This document shows positions 50,293 through 60,081 of a stretch of 64,000 bases of DNA, piece after piece. The notes beneath the pieces were generated by a model, which ran no database searches, had not been told where the DNA came from, and saw only the letters and a program-made list of their open reading frames with translations. Position 1 is the first letter of the stretch. Every line of letters begins with the position of its first letter. The DNA is from Ardenticatena maritima (GTDB lineage Bacteria > Chloroflexota > Anaerolineae > Ardenticatenales > Ardenticatenaceae). The stretch covers positions 310,001 through 374,000 of the forward strand of contig NZ_LGKN01000004.1 of assembly GCF_001306175.1 (NCBI RefSeq). The letters are read 5' to 3'. Made by a program: the position numbers and the translations under genes.

Positions 50293-53200
50293 GTGGACAC
50301 CTCTATCATCCAGCAAGCCATGTTGGTGAACATTTTCATCGTTGCCGCCCTGGTCATCACCGGGGTAGGCACGTGGTACGCCGGCACCCATGGCGGCTAT
50401 TTTCTCGCCCTTTTGACAGGCGCTCTTGCCACCTTTCTGCTCTTCGTGATCCTGGGCTTTGATTGGCTAACACTGTTTTCCATTCTCTGGCCCTTTTGGA
50501 GCGGGTTGCCGATTTTGGTTTATCTGGTCGGACTGTTGAAAGAACGCTGGCAACGGCTCATTCAACGTGAACAAAGCCTTCTCAAAGAAGTTGAACAGCG
50601 CCGCCGCATCGAGCGGTTTTGGCACCAATTGCTGGCCCAGCATCAAGCGTACTTCTGGACCTACGACCTCACCACAAACGAGGTCCACATTCAACCAGTA
50701 TCGCCCCCCTCGGCGCTGACAAAACTCCTGAGGAACCTGCCAACACTTCCCCACGACCATCCGCTCGCCTCCGCCTATCAACAAGCGCGCACCGGTCAAA
50801 CCGTGCGCACTGAGATTAATATTGCGGGACAAACATGGGTTTGCACCCTGGAGCCTGACTATCAAAACAGTTCTCCCCACCGCATCTTTGGGCTTGCGAT
50901 TCCACAGATCTCCACGCCTTCCAGCGACCCGGCGATTGAAGAAGAGCACCAACGCCTGCAAACGCTTATCAGCGAAAGCCCTATTATTTTCTTCCAGCGT
51001 GAACGTGAGGACGACGGCGAATGGCATCTGGTCTACATCAGCCCCAACGTCGAGCGGCTGCTGGGCTATTCCGAAGAAGAATTGCTTGCGAGCGATTTGC
51101 AATGGGCGCTTGACATCACCCACCCCGAAGATCTTCCCACCGGGACGGCGCACGTTGAACGCTTGCGCAAAACAGGGTCCAGCACCATGCGGGTTCGGTT
51201 GCGCCACAAGAAAGGGCACTACATTTGGGTTGAAAGTTATGCCCAGATCACCCGCACGGTGAATGGTCGCGAAGTGTATCAAGGCTATATGCTTGACATC
51301 ACCGAACTGGCTACCACGCAACAGCAACTTGAAGAACAACGCACGTTCTATCGCACCATTCTGGAGCACATGCCCGACATTGTGCTCGTCATCCTTGCCG
51401 ACGGGACGATTGTCTACGCCAGCGCCAACGCCCCACACCGTCTGCCTGGCTTGAAAGAACAAGAAACGCCCCGCATTCCAGCCGCTCTCACGTTGGCGCT
51501 TCGGCCGGAAGACCGTCACCAGGTCCATCATCTCTTGTCGGTCTTGCCGACATGTGTTGCAGGAGAAGTGTACCGCACAGAATGGGTCATCCATGATGAA
51601 GAAGGAAACGCCTCTTTCTACGAAGTGGAAGTGCGGCATCTCGCGGAAACCAACAGTATCAATGGCTATATTCTGACACTGCATGATATTACCGAACGCA
51701 AAGCCCTCACAAATCGCCTGCAACTTTTCTCCCACGCCATCGAACATGGCGCCCACCCCATGCTGATTTTGGACGCACACCTGAACATCATTTACAGCAA
51801 CAGCGCGTTTCAATCACTGTTGGGGAACACCAACCCGCCGGAGACGGCTTCTGGACTCACCGCACTCGAACATCTCGCGAACACATATCATTTCAACACA
51901 TCACTCAGCAATATCCGCGACTATGTGTTGGCGCACGGACAATGGCATGGGCAACTCGTTGGACACCATACCAATGGTGACCCGCTCATTCTCGATGTGG
52001 GGGTCTCGAAGTTTGAACGCGATGGGCAACTCTGGTTTGTCGTCATCGTGCAAGATATCACCGAAACACACCAAATGGCGCTGCAACTCCAACAAGCCAA
52101 CCTCTTTTTGGAACAACTCATTGAGCATAGCCCTATTGTCATGTTCCGCCGCGAAGGTGAAGATTTTCGGCTGACGTATATCAGCCCGAACGTTGAGCGT
52201 ATTCTGGGCTTTCCTGCGGAAGCGGTACTCGGCAAGCCACTGGACGCCATCAACGAACGTGTGCCGCCCGACGAGATTTCCCGACTCCATGCGCATGCCC
52301 AACGCGTCATCGAATACGGGTATGACAGCATCCTCTACCGCACATACCACCGCGATGGCACTGTGCGGTGGATTTACGGCGTCAGTCGCCGCTTTACCGA
52401 TGAGCACGGCACGCCCTTTGTTATCGGCTACCTCCAGGACGTCACTGAGGAAGAAGAAGCGCGTCGTGCGCTCCTCAAAAGCGAAGCCCGCTACCGCCAT
52501 CTGGTTGAGCAAAGCGGCTTGGTCATGTGCATTCTCGACATGGAAGGACGCTTCCACTGGGTCAACCGCACATTTGAAGAAGCAACAGGCTACACGCTGG
52601 ACGAATTGAGCCAGATAACGCTGTACGATCTGCTCAAACCAGCCTCACCCTCTGACATTCCACAGTTTCTGCACATGCTTCAAAGTAACGGCTATGTCGA
52701 AGGCATTGGGCGCGCCCGACATAAAGACGGCTCTCTGCGTCTTTTTCGATACAAAGCATTCTTACGTGTTGAAGACGGCGAAGAGTATATCTACGCCTAT
52801 GGGTACGACATTACCGAGCAGTACACGCTGCGTAAAGCCCGCAAGCGGCTGGAAACTCTGCAACAAACATTGTGGGAACTAGGGCAAAAAGCACTCGCCG
52901 AACGCACACCAGAGACGCTTTACACCTTTACCGTCACAACGCTGGCTCGAGCATTAGGCGCGCCCCATGTGCTCCTGTTTCTCTATGATCCCAAAGCCGA
53001 AGAAAACATCAGGCTTGCCGCCTCGCACGGCCTGGATAGCGAACAACATGCACGATTGTCGACACACACACCACTTCTTCAAAAAGTGGCGCATTCTCTC
53101 TTCTTGCACACCCCTCAATTGGTCCGTGAGGAAACGTCGGGGATCTTCGACGAAATGCCCCAACATGTCGCATACTATCTTCCCCTTGTACATGACTACA

Positions 53201-54657
53201 CCGCCTACGGCTTGCTTTTGGTTGTCGCGCATGAAGACATTTTCGACGAAAATACAGTCCAGTTTTTGCACAATGCCGGCACAATCCTTGTCAACGCCCT
53301 GCAACGTTACGCCTACGAACAAGAAATCGCCACGCTTGCCTACACCGACCCGCTCACGGACCTTCCCAATCGCCGCCTCTTCTTCGAGGAAGGGCAACGG
53401 TTGCTTGCGTTGGCAAAGCGCCACCAACGCTCAGTTGCCCTGCTCTATCTCGACCTGGACCAGTTCAAGGAAGTGAATGATACGCTAAGCCATGAAGCCG
53501 GCGACCTCTTGTTGCGCGAAACAGCACAACGGTTGAAGGAAGCCACCCGCGCCAGCGATCTCATCGCACGCTTGGGAGGGGATGAGTTTGCGATTTTGCT
53601 GTATGACGTCGGTGAAAATGAAGCCTTGCGCGTGGCGCATCGTATTCAAGAAGCCCTCCAAGAGCCAGTCGAAATTCTCGGCCATCGCATCGCACTCAGT
53701 ACGAGCATTGGCATTGCCTTTTTCCCGACACACGGGGAAGACCTGAACGACTTGCTCCGCAACGCCGACGTTGCCATGTACCACGCCAAACGTACCCGCG
53801 CCTTCGCTTCTGTGTATCGGGAAACGTTCCACGCCCACACACCCGACCATTTGACACTCGCCGCAGACTTGCGAACGGCGATTCAACAACGCCGTATTGA
53901 CGTCTACTTTCAACCCATCCTTGATGTGCAACATGGCACAATCCCCAAAGTCGAAGCACTGGCGCGCTGGTTCCACCCCGAACGAGGCTTCATCTCGCCG
54001 GGTGTTTTCATTCCGCTCGCCGAGCAACACGGCTTGATTGCTGAACTTGATCGTGTTGTCCTTGAAAAAGCCATCCAACATCTCAAAGAATGGCATCGCC
54101 AGGGGTTCACACATTTGCACGTTGCCGTCAATTTCTCTCCCCAAACCATTCGCAACATGCAAATTGTCGCGTTCCTCAAAACCCTGTGTGGTGTGTACAG
54201 TCTCCGACCACAGGCGCTGACGATTGAAATCACCGAAAGCATCCTGGCAGACTATCACACCATCAAACCCATCCTCCAACACTTGCATTCCCTTGGTATT
54301 GAAATTGCCATAGACGACTTTGGAACGGGCTACTCGTCGCTCTCGTACATCGAAAATCTCCCGCTTGACATCATCAAAGCCGATCGCGCCTTTGTCATGG
54401 GCATTGGAGAACGCCCCACAAGTGAAGCCATCCTCTCCACCATTCTCACACTGGCGAAGAATTTGGGCGTTGCCGCCCTCGCCGAGGGTGTTGAAACAAC
54501 GCAACAATTGCACTGGTTGCGCCAGCACCAATGCCGTTTTGTGCAAGGGTTTCTGCTGAGCAAACCGGTTCCCGCCGATGAGGTGTTGTCCACCATTGCC
54601 CAACTTGAAGAAAATCTCGGCACTCTTTTCCCCGGAAACCTATACAGTGAGGATTGA
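50293..54657 (+). CDS. Membrane PAS/GAF/GGDEF/EAL cyclic-di-GMP protein
   Basis: 1454 residues from a GTG at 50293 (GAGGGAGAAG upstream). Two or three N-terminal helices (about 8-75), a coiled coil (about 82-105), about five PAS domains (about 225-850, each with recognisable HPEDL, DITE or NPP-type segments), a GAF domain (about 870-1015), GGDEF (about 1025-1180) and EAL (about 1195-1440). The cyclase site RLGGDEFAI is intact, and RxxD (RASD) lies five residues before it, the inhibitory I-site. The EAL side has KVEALARW, ITESIL, DDFGTGYSSLSY and EGVET, so it too looks active. It can therefore make and break c-di-GMP, switched by many PAS inputs. ThyX follows after 7 bases. Confidence 0.9.
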   Translation: MDTSIIQQAMLVNIFIVAALVITGVGTWYAGTHGGYFLALLTGALATFLLFVILGFDWLTLFSILWPFWSGLPILVYLVGLLKERWQRLIQREQSLLKEVEQRRRIERFWHQLLAQHQAYFWTYDLTTNEVHIQPVSPPSALTKLLRNLPTLPHDHPLASAYQQARTGQTVRTEINIAGQTWVCTLEPDYQNSSPHRIFGLAIPQISTPSSDPAIEEEHQRLQTLISESPIIFFQREREDDGEWHLVYISPNVERLLGYSEEELLASDLQWALDITHPEDLPTGTAHVERLRKTGSSTMRVRLRHKKGHYIWVESYAQITRTVNGREVYQGYMLDITELATTQQQLEEQRTFYRTILEHMPDIVLVILADGTIVYASANAPHRLPGLKEQETPRIPAALTLALRPEDRHQVHHLLSVLPTCVAGEVYRTEWVIHDEEGNASFYEVEVRHLAETNSINGYILTLHDITERKALTNRLQLFSHAIEHGAHPMLILDAHLNIIYSNSAFQSLLGNTNPPETASGLTALEHLANTYHFNTSLSNIRDYVLAHGQWHGQLVGHHTNGDPLILDVGVSKFERDGQLWFVVIVQDITETHQMALQLQQANLFLEQLIEHSPIVMFRREGEDFRLTYISPNVERILGFPAEAVLGKPLDAINERVPPDEISRLHAHAQRVIEYGYDSILYRTYHRDGTVRWIYGVSRRFTDEHGTPFVIGYLQDVTEEEEARRALLKSEARYRHLVEQSGLVMCILDMEGRFHWVNRTFEEATGYTLDELSQITLYDLLKPASPSDIPQFLHMLQSNGYVEGIGRARHKDGSLRLFRYKAFLRVEDGEEYIYAYGYDITEQYTLRKARKRLETLQQTLWELGQKALAERTPETLYTFTVTTLARALGAPHVLLFLYDPKAEENIRLAASHGLDSEQHARLSTHTPLLQKVAHSLFLHTPQLVREETSGIFDEMPQHVAYYLPLVHDYTAYGLLLVVAHEDIFDENTVQFLHNAGTILVNALQRYAYEQEIATLAYTDPLTDLPNRRLFFEEGQRLLALAKRHQRSVALLYLDLDQFKEVNDTLSHEAGDLLLRETAQRLKEATRASDLIARLGGDEFAILLYDVGENEALRVAHRIQEALQEPVEILGHRIALSTSIGIAFFPTHGEDLNDLLRNADVAMYHAKRTRAFASVYRETFHAHTPDHLTLAADLRTAIQQRRIDVYFQPILDVQHGTIPKVEALARWFHPERGFISPGVFIPLAEQHGLIAELDRVVLEKAIQHLKEWHRQGFTHLHVAVNFSPQTIRNMQIVAFLKTLCGVYSLRPQALTIEITESILADYHTIKPILQHLHSLGIEIAIDDFGTGYSSLSYIENLPLDIIKADRAFVMGIGERPTSEAILSTILTLAKNLGVAALAEGVETTQQLHWLRQHQCRFVQGFLLSKPVPADEVLSTIAQLEENLGTLFPGNLYSED

Positions 54658-54664
54658 GAATGCT

Positions 54665-56239
54665 ATGAGTACGCAAACATTTCTTTCACCACCACCCCGT
54701 GTGACACTCATCAACGCCTTTGCCAAACCCTACGAAAACGCCGTCGCAACGGCGCGCACGTGCTACTCCCCCCGCGGCATCGTGTACCCCGAACAGGTCG
54801 CCGAAAAGCCCGACCTGCGCGACCGCATCGCTGAAAGCATCTACCAAGCGGGGCACCATACCACATTCCAGCATGGACATGTGCAATTCGCGCTGGAAAA
54901 CGTCAGCCGCCATTTCATTTGGTCTTTCCTGCACTCACACCCCTTCTACAACAGCGAGCAAGTCAGCCAGCGCTATGTCCGCGTCGCCCCCGACCAGATG
55001 GCGGTGCCCCCCCTGCGGGGAGAAGCGCTCCGCCTCTATCACGAAACGCTGGCGCGGCAAGTGAGCGCCTACGAGCGCCTCATCGAACTGCTGACACCAA
55101 CGGTGGAACGTCTCTACTTCGCACGCTTCCCCTCACGCGCGCCACGCAACGGGCAAGCCCACCCCCTGGCGCGGCGCTGGATTCCCAAGCGCGCCCAAGA
55201 AGTCGCCCGCTATGTGCTCCCCGTTGCCACGTTCGCTTACCTCTACCACACCATCAGCATCCTGACACTCTTCCGCTACTGGCGCCTCTGCCGCCAGTAC
55301 GACACACCCACCGAAACCTACATGGTGGTGGAACAAATGGTCAACGCTGTACTGGCGCTGGACCCTCTGCTCGCGCAGATTCTCGAAGAGCCGCTCCCGC
55401 TTGAAGAGACGCTCGAATACCGCTTCTGGCAGGAAGCCCACGCCCAACGGGCGCCCTGGTCGCGCGAGTACCGCGCTGAATTCGATGCCATGCTCGAAGG
55501 GCATACCAGCAAACTCGTCTCGTGGAAGCCCGACAACGAAGCCCTGCTGGCGCAAGCCGTGCGCGAAGTGCTGGGCGTCCCGCGCCACGCTCTCAACGAT
55601 GCAGACGCCATCGCCTTGGTACTCGACCCACGCCAAAATCGCTACTACGGGGAAGCGCTCAACGTGACGACGATGAGCAAACTCACCCGCACGCTGCACC
55701 ACCCGCATTACACGTTCCGCAAAAAACTCTCGCACACCGCCGACAGCCAAGACCAGCGCCATCGCATGACGCCGGGCAGTCGCCCCATGCTCACCGCCTA
55801 CCTCACCGAAGACCCCGATTACATCACGCCGGCGCTCATCCGCGAGACCCCCGCCGCACAGCGCCTCTATGATGAGACCATGGCGTACACGTGGGACGCC
55901 ATCAATCGCCTGCGGGCGCTGGGCGTCGAAGACGAATACGCCGCCTACCTGCTTCCCAACGCGGTGAGTATTCGCTTCACCGAAAGCGCCGACTTGCTGG
56001 CGTTGCACCACAAATTGCGCATGCGGCTCTGCTACAACGCGCAGGAAGAAATTTTTGCCGCCAGCCGCGACGAAGCGCTGCAAATCGCCGCCGTCAATCC
56101 CACCATCGGGCGCTACCTGGGCGCGCCCTGCACCCTGCGCCACGCCGCCGGGCGACGCCCCTACTGTCCCGAAGGCGACCGCTACTGCGGCGTGCCCGTC
56201 TGGAAATTGGGGATAGACGAGTACGAACGCATCTTGTGA
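54665..56239 (+). CDS. Two-domain FAD-dependent thymidylate synthase (ThyX)-like protein
   Basis: 524 residues, about twice the normal ThyX (220-250). N-half: QAGHHTTFQHGHVQFALENVSRHFIWSFLHSHPFYNSEQVSQRYV, with the RHx7-8S-type core altered. C-half: TMSKLTRTLHHPHYTFRKKLSHTADSQDQRHRMTPGSRP, close to the RHRxxSxNExS signature but with Gly-Ser-Arg instead of the second part. ThyX makes dTMP from dUMP using FAD and methylene-THF as a homotetramer with shared sites; a fused dimer could keep one working site between halves. Key serine and arginine positions in both halves should be compared with ThyX structures before activity is assumed. Confidence 0.75.
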   Translation: MSTQTFLSPPPRVTLINAFAKPYENAVATARTCYSPRGIVYPEQVAEKPDLRDRIAESIYQAGHHTTFQHGHVQFALENVSRHFIWSFLHSHPFYNSEQVSQRYVRVAPDQMAVPPLRGEALRLYHETLARQVSAYERLIELLTPTVERLYFARFPSRAPRNGQAHPLARRWIPKRAQEVARYVLPVATFAYLYHTISILTLFRYWRLCRQYDTPTETYMVVEQMVNAVLALDPLLAQILEEPLPLEETLEYRFWQEAHAQRAPWSREYRAEFDAMLEGHTSKLVSWKPDNEALLAQAVREVLGVPRHALNDADAIALVLDPRQNRYYGEALNVTTMSKLTRTLHHPHYTFRKKLSHTADSQDQRHRMTPGSRPMLTAYLTEDPDYITPALIRETPAAQRLYDETMAYTWDAINRLRALGVEDEYAAYLLPNAVSIRFTESADLLALHHKLRMRLCYNAQEEIFAASRDEALQIAAVNPTIGRYLGAPCTLRHAAGRRPYCPEGDRYCGVPVWKLGIDEYERIL

Positions 56240-56243
56240 AACA

Positions 56244-56279
56244 AAAAAAGACCTGACAGGCGTCTGTCAGGTCTTTTTT
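56244..56279. terminator. Bidirectional terminator
   Basis: Symmetric 16-bp stem AAAAAAGACCTGACAG / CTGTCAGGTCTTTTTT with loop GCGT between converging genes; both strands gain a T-run. Confidence 0.9.
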
Positions 56280-56293
56280 CTTCCAGGTGGGTG

Positions 56294-58012
56294 CTACGAC
56301 GCCGACCCCTCTACGACGCGGTAAAGCGCCGCCAACTGCGATTCAAGCAACTCGATAGCCGAGCGCATCGTTGCATGGTCGAAGGCAAAGCGTGCGCCCG
56401 CCGTTGCGTACAATTCGGGCAACGAGCGCGTGCCGCCCAGCGCCAGCGCCGCGCGATACGCCCGCACAGCCGCCGCCTGGTCTTTCAGCGCATTCGCCCA
56501 CACCTGCACCGACCCCAACTCCGCCAAGCCATACTCGACGTAGTAGAGCGGCACGGTGAAAATGTGCAACTTGCGGTGCCACCCCGTCACTTTGGCGTCT
56601 TCCAGGCCGCTCCAATCCACCCCCGGCATGAAGCGGTCCCACAACTCGCCCCACTTTGCATCACACGCCGCCGGGTCGCGCGCCTCGTCAATGTTCTCGT
56701 ACACCCAATGCTGGAACGCATCCACCACCGCCATGTAGGGCCAGAACAACACAATCCCTTCCAAATGCTCAATACGGGCGCGCGCATAATCCGCATCATC
56801 GTAAAAGCCGCCTTCATCCTTGTGCCAGTAGGGCGACGAAAGCAATTCCATCGCCATAGAGGCCACTTCGGCAAACTCCATACCAACTTCACGCTGGTGA
56901 ATGTACGGCAGCGCCATGGACTCGAAGGCGTGGAAGGCGTGCCCCGCCTCGTGCACCATCGTGCGCACATCACTCTGCAACCCGACCGCATTCATGAAGA
57001 TGAAGGGGCGGCGCGATACAGGAAACTCAATGCAGTAGCCGCCGGGCGCTTTGCCTTTGCGGTTCGCCAGGTCTAACAAGCCCTCTTCGCGCATGATGTC
57101 GAAATAGCCCCCCAGCGTCTCATCCACACGGTGGAAGATACGCGCCGAGGTGTCAATCAATTCCGCCTCGGTCTGGAAGGGACGCAACGGGGGGCGATAT
57201 TCAGGGTCAACGTCCAAGTCCCACGGGCGCAGTTGCTCCACGCCCAGCAACTGGCGGCGGCGTTCGTAAATGCGCGACGCCGCCGGCACAACCACATCTT
57301 CAATCGCTTTGTGGAACGTGCGGCAATCCTCAGGCGTGTAGTCGAAGCGCGTGAGCAATTCCCAGCGGAAATCACGGTAATTGGCGAAACCGGCGTTCTT
57401 CGCCTGCTGCTCACGCACATCCAGCATGCGCAGCCACAACTCGTTGAGCGCCTCGCGGTCCGCCAATTGGCGCTCGATCATCGTCCGCCACGCCCGTTCG
57501 CGCAGGTCGCGGTCGTGTTCTTGCAAGAGAGGGCGCATCTGGGGCAATGTGCGCTCTTCGCCTTTCCATTCCACCGTCTGCGCGCCGGTGATTTTGTTGT
57601 ATTCATTCGACAGGTTGCGTTCCTCGGTAAACAGCGGAACGTTCTCTTCACGGAAGATACGGGCTTCGGTTTCAATGCGCTTCAACGGCAACTCAAACCC
57701 CTCTGGGCGCAAGCCCGACGCCAGCAGTTTCTGTTTGAGCGCCTGCTCCGCCCGCTGAACGTGCGGATACACCTCACCAATGAAGCGTTTGAAGCGGGCT
57801 TCAGCGGCTTCGTCGGTGGTGTCCTGCGTCGTGGCAACGTAGAGGCGCGAGTAGATTTCATACACGCGCTCATCCAACGCCGACCAACCGCTCAGCCACT
57901 CCTGCACTGTGGCTTCGGTCAGCGGTTGTTTCTGCAACGCCTCGTAATACGGACGCAAGTCATCCCACGTCCAATCCAAAAACGCCTTGTAATCGTTCGG
58001 CAAGTCCAACAT
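56294..58012 (-). CDS. M3 family oligoendopeptidase
   Basis: 572 residues from the ATG at 58012 with GAGAGGAGA upstream. It has the M3 zinc site MVHEAGHAFHAFES (HExxH; third ligand Glu in the VGMEFAEVASMAMELL segment), flanked by FPVSRRPFIFMNAVGLQSDVRT and, near the C-terminus, HIFTVPLYYVEYGLAELGSVQVWANAL, as in PepF/Pz-peptidases. It cleaves short peptides in the cytoplasm. It lies 4 bases after the acetyltransferase stop on the same strand. Confidence 0.93.
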   Translation of the reverse strand: MLDLPNDYKAFLDWTWDDLRPYYEALQKQPLTEATVQEWLSGWSALDERVYEIYSRLYVATTQDTTDEAAEARFKRFIGEVYPHVQRAEQALKQKLLASGLRPEGFELPLKRIETEARIFREENVPLFTEERNLSNEYNKITGAQTVEWKGEERTLPQMRPLLQEHDRDLRERAWRTMIERQLADREALNELWLRMLDVREQQAKNAGFANYRDFRWELLTRFDYTPEDCRTFHKAIEDVVVPAASRIYERRRQLLGVEQLRPWDLDVDPEYRPPLRPFQTEAELIDTSARIFHRVDETLGGYFDIMREEGLLDLANRKGKAPGGYCIEFPVSRRPFIFMNAVGLQSDVRTMVHEAGHAFHAFESMALPYIHQREVGMEFAEVASMAMELLSSPYWHKDEGGFYDDADYARARIEHLEGIVLFWPYMAVVDAFQHWVYENIDEARDPAACDAKWGELWDRFMPGVDWSGLEDAKVTGWHRKLHIFTVPLYYVEYGLAELGSVQVWANALKDQAAAVRAYRAALALGGTRSLPELYATAGARFAFDHATMRSAIELLESQLAALYRVVEGSAS

Positions 58013-58016
58013 AGGC

Positions 58017-58595
58017 TTATCTCCTCTCCATCGAGTTTTTGAACAACGGACCACGCTCGCGCCATTCACGCGCCAACATGGCGTACAGTTTCATGTCATC
58101 AAAGCGGTCACGGTTGCGCATTTCTTCCCGCAAAATGCCTTCCAACTGAAACCCCAAACGCTCGGCAATGGCGCAACTGGCATGATTGCCCGTGGCGCAC
58201 CGCAGGTACACGCGGTTGAGCCCCAATTCCCCAAACGCAAAATCCACAATCGCCTGCGCCGCACGGGTCATAATGCCGCGCCCGGTGTACGCCTGGCTCA
58301 ACCAGTACCCCACGCCCCCTGTTGAATGGTCCAGATTCACGGCATGCACGTCAATCGAACCAATCACCTCATCACCATCCCACAGGTAAAACAGGTACAT
58401 TTTCCCTTCCGCCATCCACAGCAAACATTGGCGGATGAAGGCGCGAATATCCTCAGGTCCTTTGCAATCCCACGCCCAGGGCAGCCAACGCCCCAAATGC
58501 TCGCGGTTGGGCTCCACGGTGCGGTACACCGCTTCGGCGTGGTGCAGAAGCGCCAGCCGCACCTGTATGCCATCGCCTAAATCAAACGTCGCCAT
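58017..58595 (-). CDS. GNAT acetyltransferase (RimJ/RimL-like)
   Basis: 192 residues from the ATG at 58595 behind GGGAGGTGG. GNAT core: GDEVIGSIDVHAVNLDHSTGGVGYWLSQAYTGRGIMTRAAQAIVDFAFGELGLNRVYLRCATGNHASCAIAERLGFQLEGILRE, with the acetyl-CoA loop QAYTGRG (Q/RxxGxG/A). This pattern is that of ribosomal-protein N-acetyltransferases and close YdaF relatives. The target is unknown. Confidence 0.88.
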   Translation of the reverse strand: MATFDLGDGIQVRLALLHHAEAVYRTVEPNREHLGRWLPWAWDCKGPEDIRAFIRQCLLWMAEGKMYLFYLWDGDEVIGSIDVHAVNLDHSTGGVGYWLSQAYTGRGIMTRAAQAIVDFAFGELGLNRVYLRCATGNHASCAIAERLGFQLEGILREEMRNRDRFDDMKLYAMLAREWRERGPLFKNSMERR

Positions 58596-58714
58596 TGACC
58601 ACCTCCCGAATTGTTGCACTGGCAAACTATTTTATGCGAGGGTGAATGTCTCGCAAATGCGCGCAACTCCGCTATACTTGTCAAGCATATCCCCGTGCCA
58701 AAGAGGAGGCAAAC

Positions 58715-59197
58715 ATGGCAACATTCATCAAATACGCACTGCTGGTTGTGGGAGGACTGCTTTTCCTGGGCGTGGTCTCCCTTTGGGTCATGGCGCGCAT
58801 CACAGGTCCACGCCACGAGCCCGGTGTGCGCAATGGGCAACTCGCCCCATGCCCTGAAACGCCCAACTGTGTTTCCAGCCAGGCCGACCCCAGCGACCGT
58901 CTGCACTTTATCGAACCCATCCGCTATGAAGGCGACCAACAAGCCGCCCACGAGCGTCTTTTGCGCGTCATCCAGTCCATGCCGCGCGTGACCATCATCG
59001 AAAATCGCCCCGATTACATCTACGCGGAGTTTCGCACGCAGTGGATGCGCTTTGTGGACGACGTGGAATTTTATTTCGATGACGACGCCAAAGTGATTCA
59101 CGTGCGCTCAGCGTCGCGGGTGGGGCGGGGCGATATGGGCGTGAACCGCACCCGTGTGGAAACCATTCGCCGGGCGTTCGAGCAAGCCGCGCCATGA
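58715..59197 (+). CDS. DUF1499 membrane-anchored protein
   Basis: 160 residues; AGAGGAGG precedes the ATG. An N-terminal hydrophobic anchor (YALLVVGGLLFLGVVSLWVM), then the DUF1499 signature APCPETPNCVSSQADPSD, IYAEFRTQWMRFVDDVEFYFDDDAKVIHVRSASRVGRGDMGVNRTRVETIR. DUF1499 proteins are widespread, of unknown function, and have two conserved Cys. A TATACT box lies at 58673-58678. The stop overlaps the next gene as ATGA. Confidence 0.85.
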   Translation: MATFIKYALLVVGGLLFLGVVSLWVMARITGPRHEPGVRNGQLAPCPETPNCVSSQADPSDRLHFIEPIRYEGDQQAAHERLLRVIQSMPRVTIIENRPDYIYAEFRTQWMRFVDDVEFYFDDDAKVIHVRSASRVGRGDMGVNRTRVETIRRAFEQAAP

Positions 59198-60081
59198 GCA
59201 CGCCCACCCTGAGCGCCGCGCAATTGCAAGCGTTTCGCGACCGCACGTTTCGGCGGCGTTCCCCGTGGCGTGTGCGCACCCGCGACGAGGCAGTTGCCTT
59301 TGTGCGCGAGCGCGGCTTTGTCTTCTTCTGGCCGATTCGCGGCGTGTTGCTCCCCAGCCTCTGGGTCGCGGTAGCCGGCGAGCGCCCCGTCCCGCGGGAG
59401 CATGACGACCCCGGGCACATCACCTGGCAGTGGAAAGACGAGTTGTTGGGAAGCGACGCCTGGTTCTACGCCAAACTGCTGCGCGGCAAAGCCACCCTGG
59501 TGGCGCACGACCTGTTGCCCGCATTCTACGCGCTGAGCGACGCCACCGACGACCCCGCCGACGACGTGCGCGCCCTCTACATGGACGGTCTGCTCTCGCG
59601 CGAGGCGCGCGCCCTGGTGGAATACATCATCGAACATGGCGCGACACACACCATCGCCCTGCGGGCGGCGCTTGGCAAACGCGCTGCGGGGAGCGCCTTC
59701 GACCGCGCCTTGACCGAAGCGCAACGGCGCATGTTCATCATGCCCATCGCCATCGCCGAGGCGGGCGCGTGGCGCTACGCCTTTGTGTACGACCTTGTGG
59801 TGCGCCACCTGCCCGACCTGCCCACATGGGCTCGCCACATCACACGTAGAGAAGCGCGTACGCGCCTGCTGGCACGCTACCTGGAAAGCGTTGGCGCGGC
59901 GCAGGAACGGGACGTGCGCAAGGTCTTCGGCTGGACGCAAAAAGAAACCACCAGTGCTTTGAGCGCACTGGTGGCGCAGAAACGGGCGCTTTTTCCGGTG
60001 CAGGTCGAAGGCGCAGACGCCCCGCACATCGCCTTGCCGTCACTTCTCGAACCGTCCAGCCCTCAAGCGGGGCGGGCGTAG
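59194..60081 (+). CDS. AlkZ-related (YcaQ-like) winged-helix protein
   Basis: 295 residues. Segments such as EAVAFVRERGFVFFWPIRGVLLPSLW, ITWQWKDELLGSDAWFYAKLLRGKATLVAHDLLPAFYAL and the C-terminal TRREARTRLLARYLESVGAAQERDVRKVFGWTQKETTSALSALV resemble proteins labelled AlkZ-related, whose relatives (AlkZ/YcaQ) are DNA glycosylases that unhook crosslinks and alkylated bases using tandem winged helices. The catalytic QxD/QxQ box of AlkZ was not identified, so enzymatic activity is uncertain. It is coupled to the DUF1499 gene and overlaps the convergent metacaspase-like gene by 19 bases. Confidence 0.5.
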   Translation: MSTPTLSAAQLQAFRDRTFRRRSPWRVRTRDEAVAFVRERGFVFFWPIRGVLLPSLWVAVAGERPVPREHDDPGHITWQWKDELLGSDAWFYAKLLRGKATLVAHDLLPAFYALSDATDDPADDVRALYMDGLLSREARALVEYIIEHGATHTIALRAALGKRAAGSAFDRALTEAQRRMFIMPIAIAEAGAWRYAFVYDLVVRHLPDLPTWARHITRREARTRLLARYLESVGAAQERDVRKVFGWTQKETTSALSALVAQKRALFPVQVEGADAPHIALPSLLEPSSPQAGRA

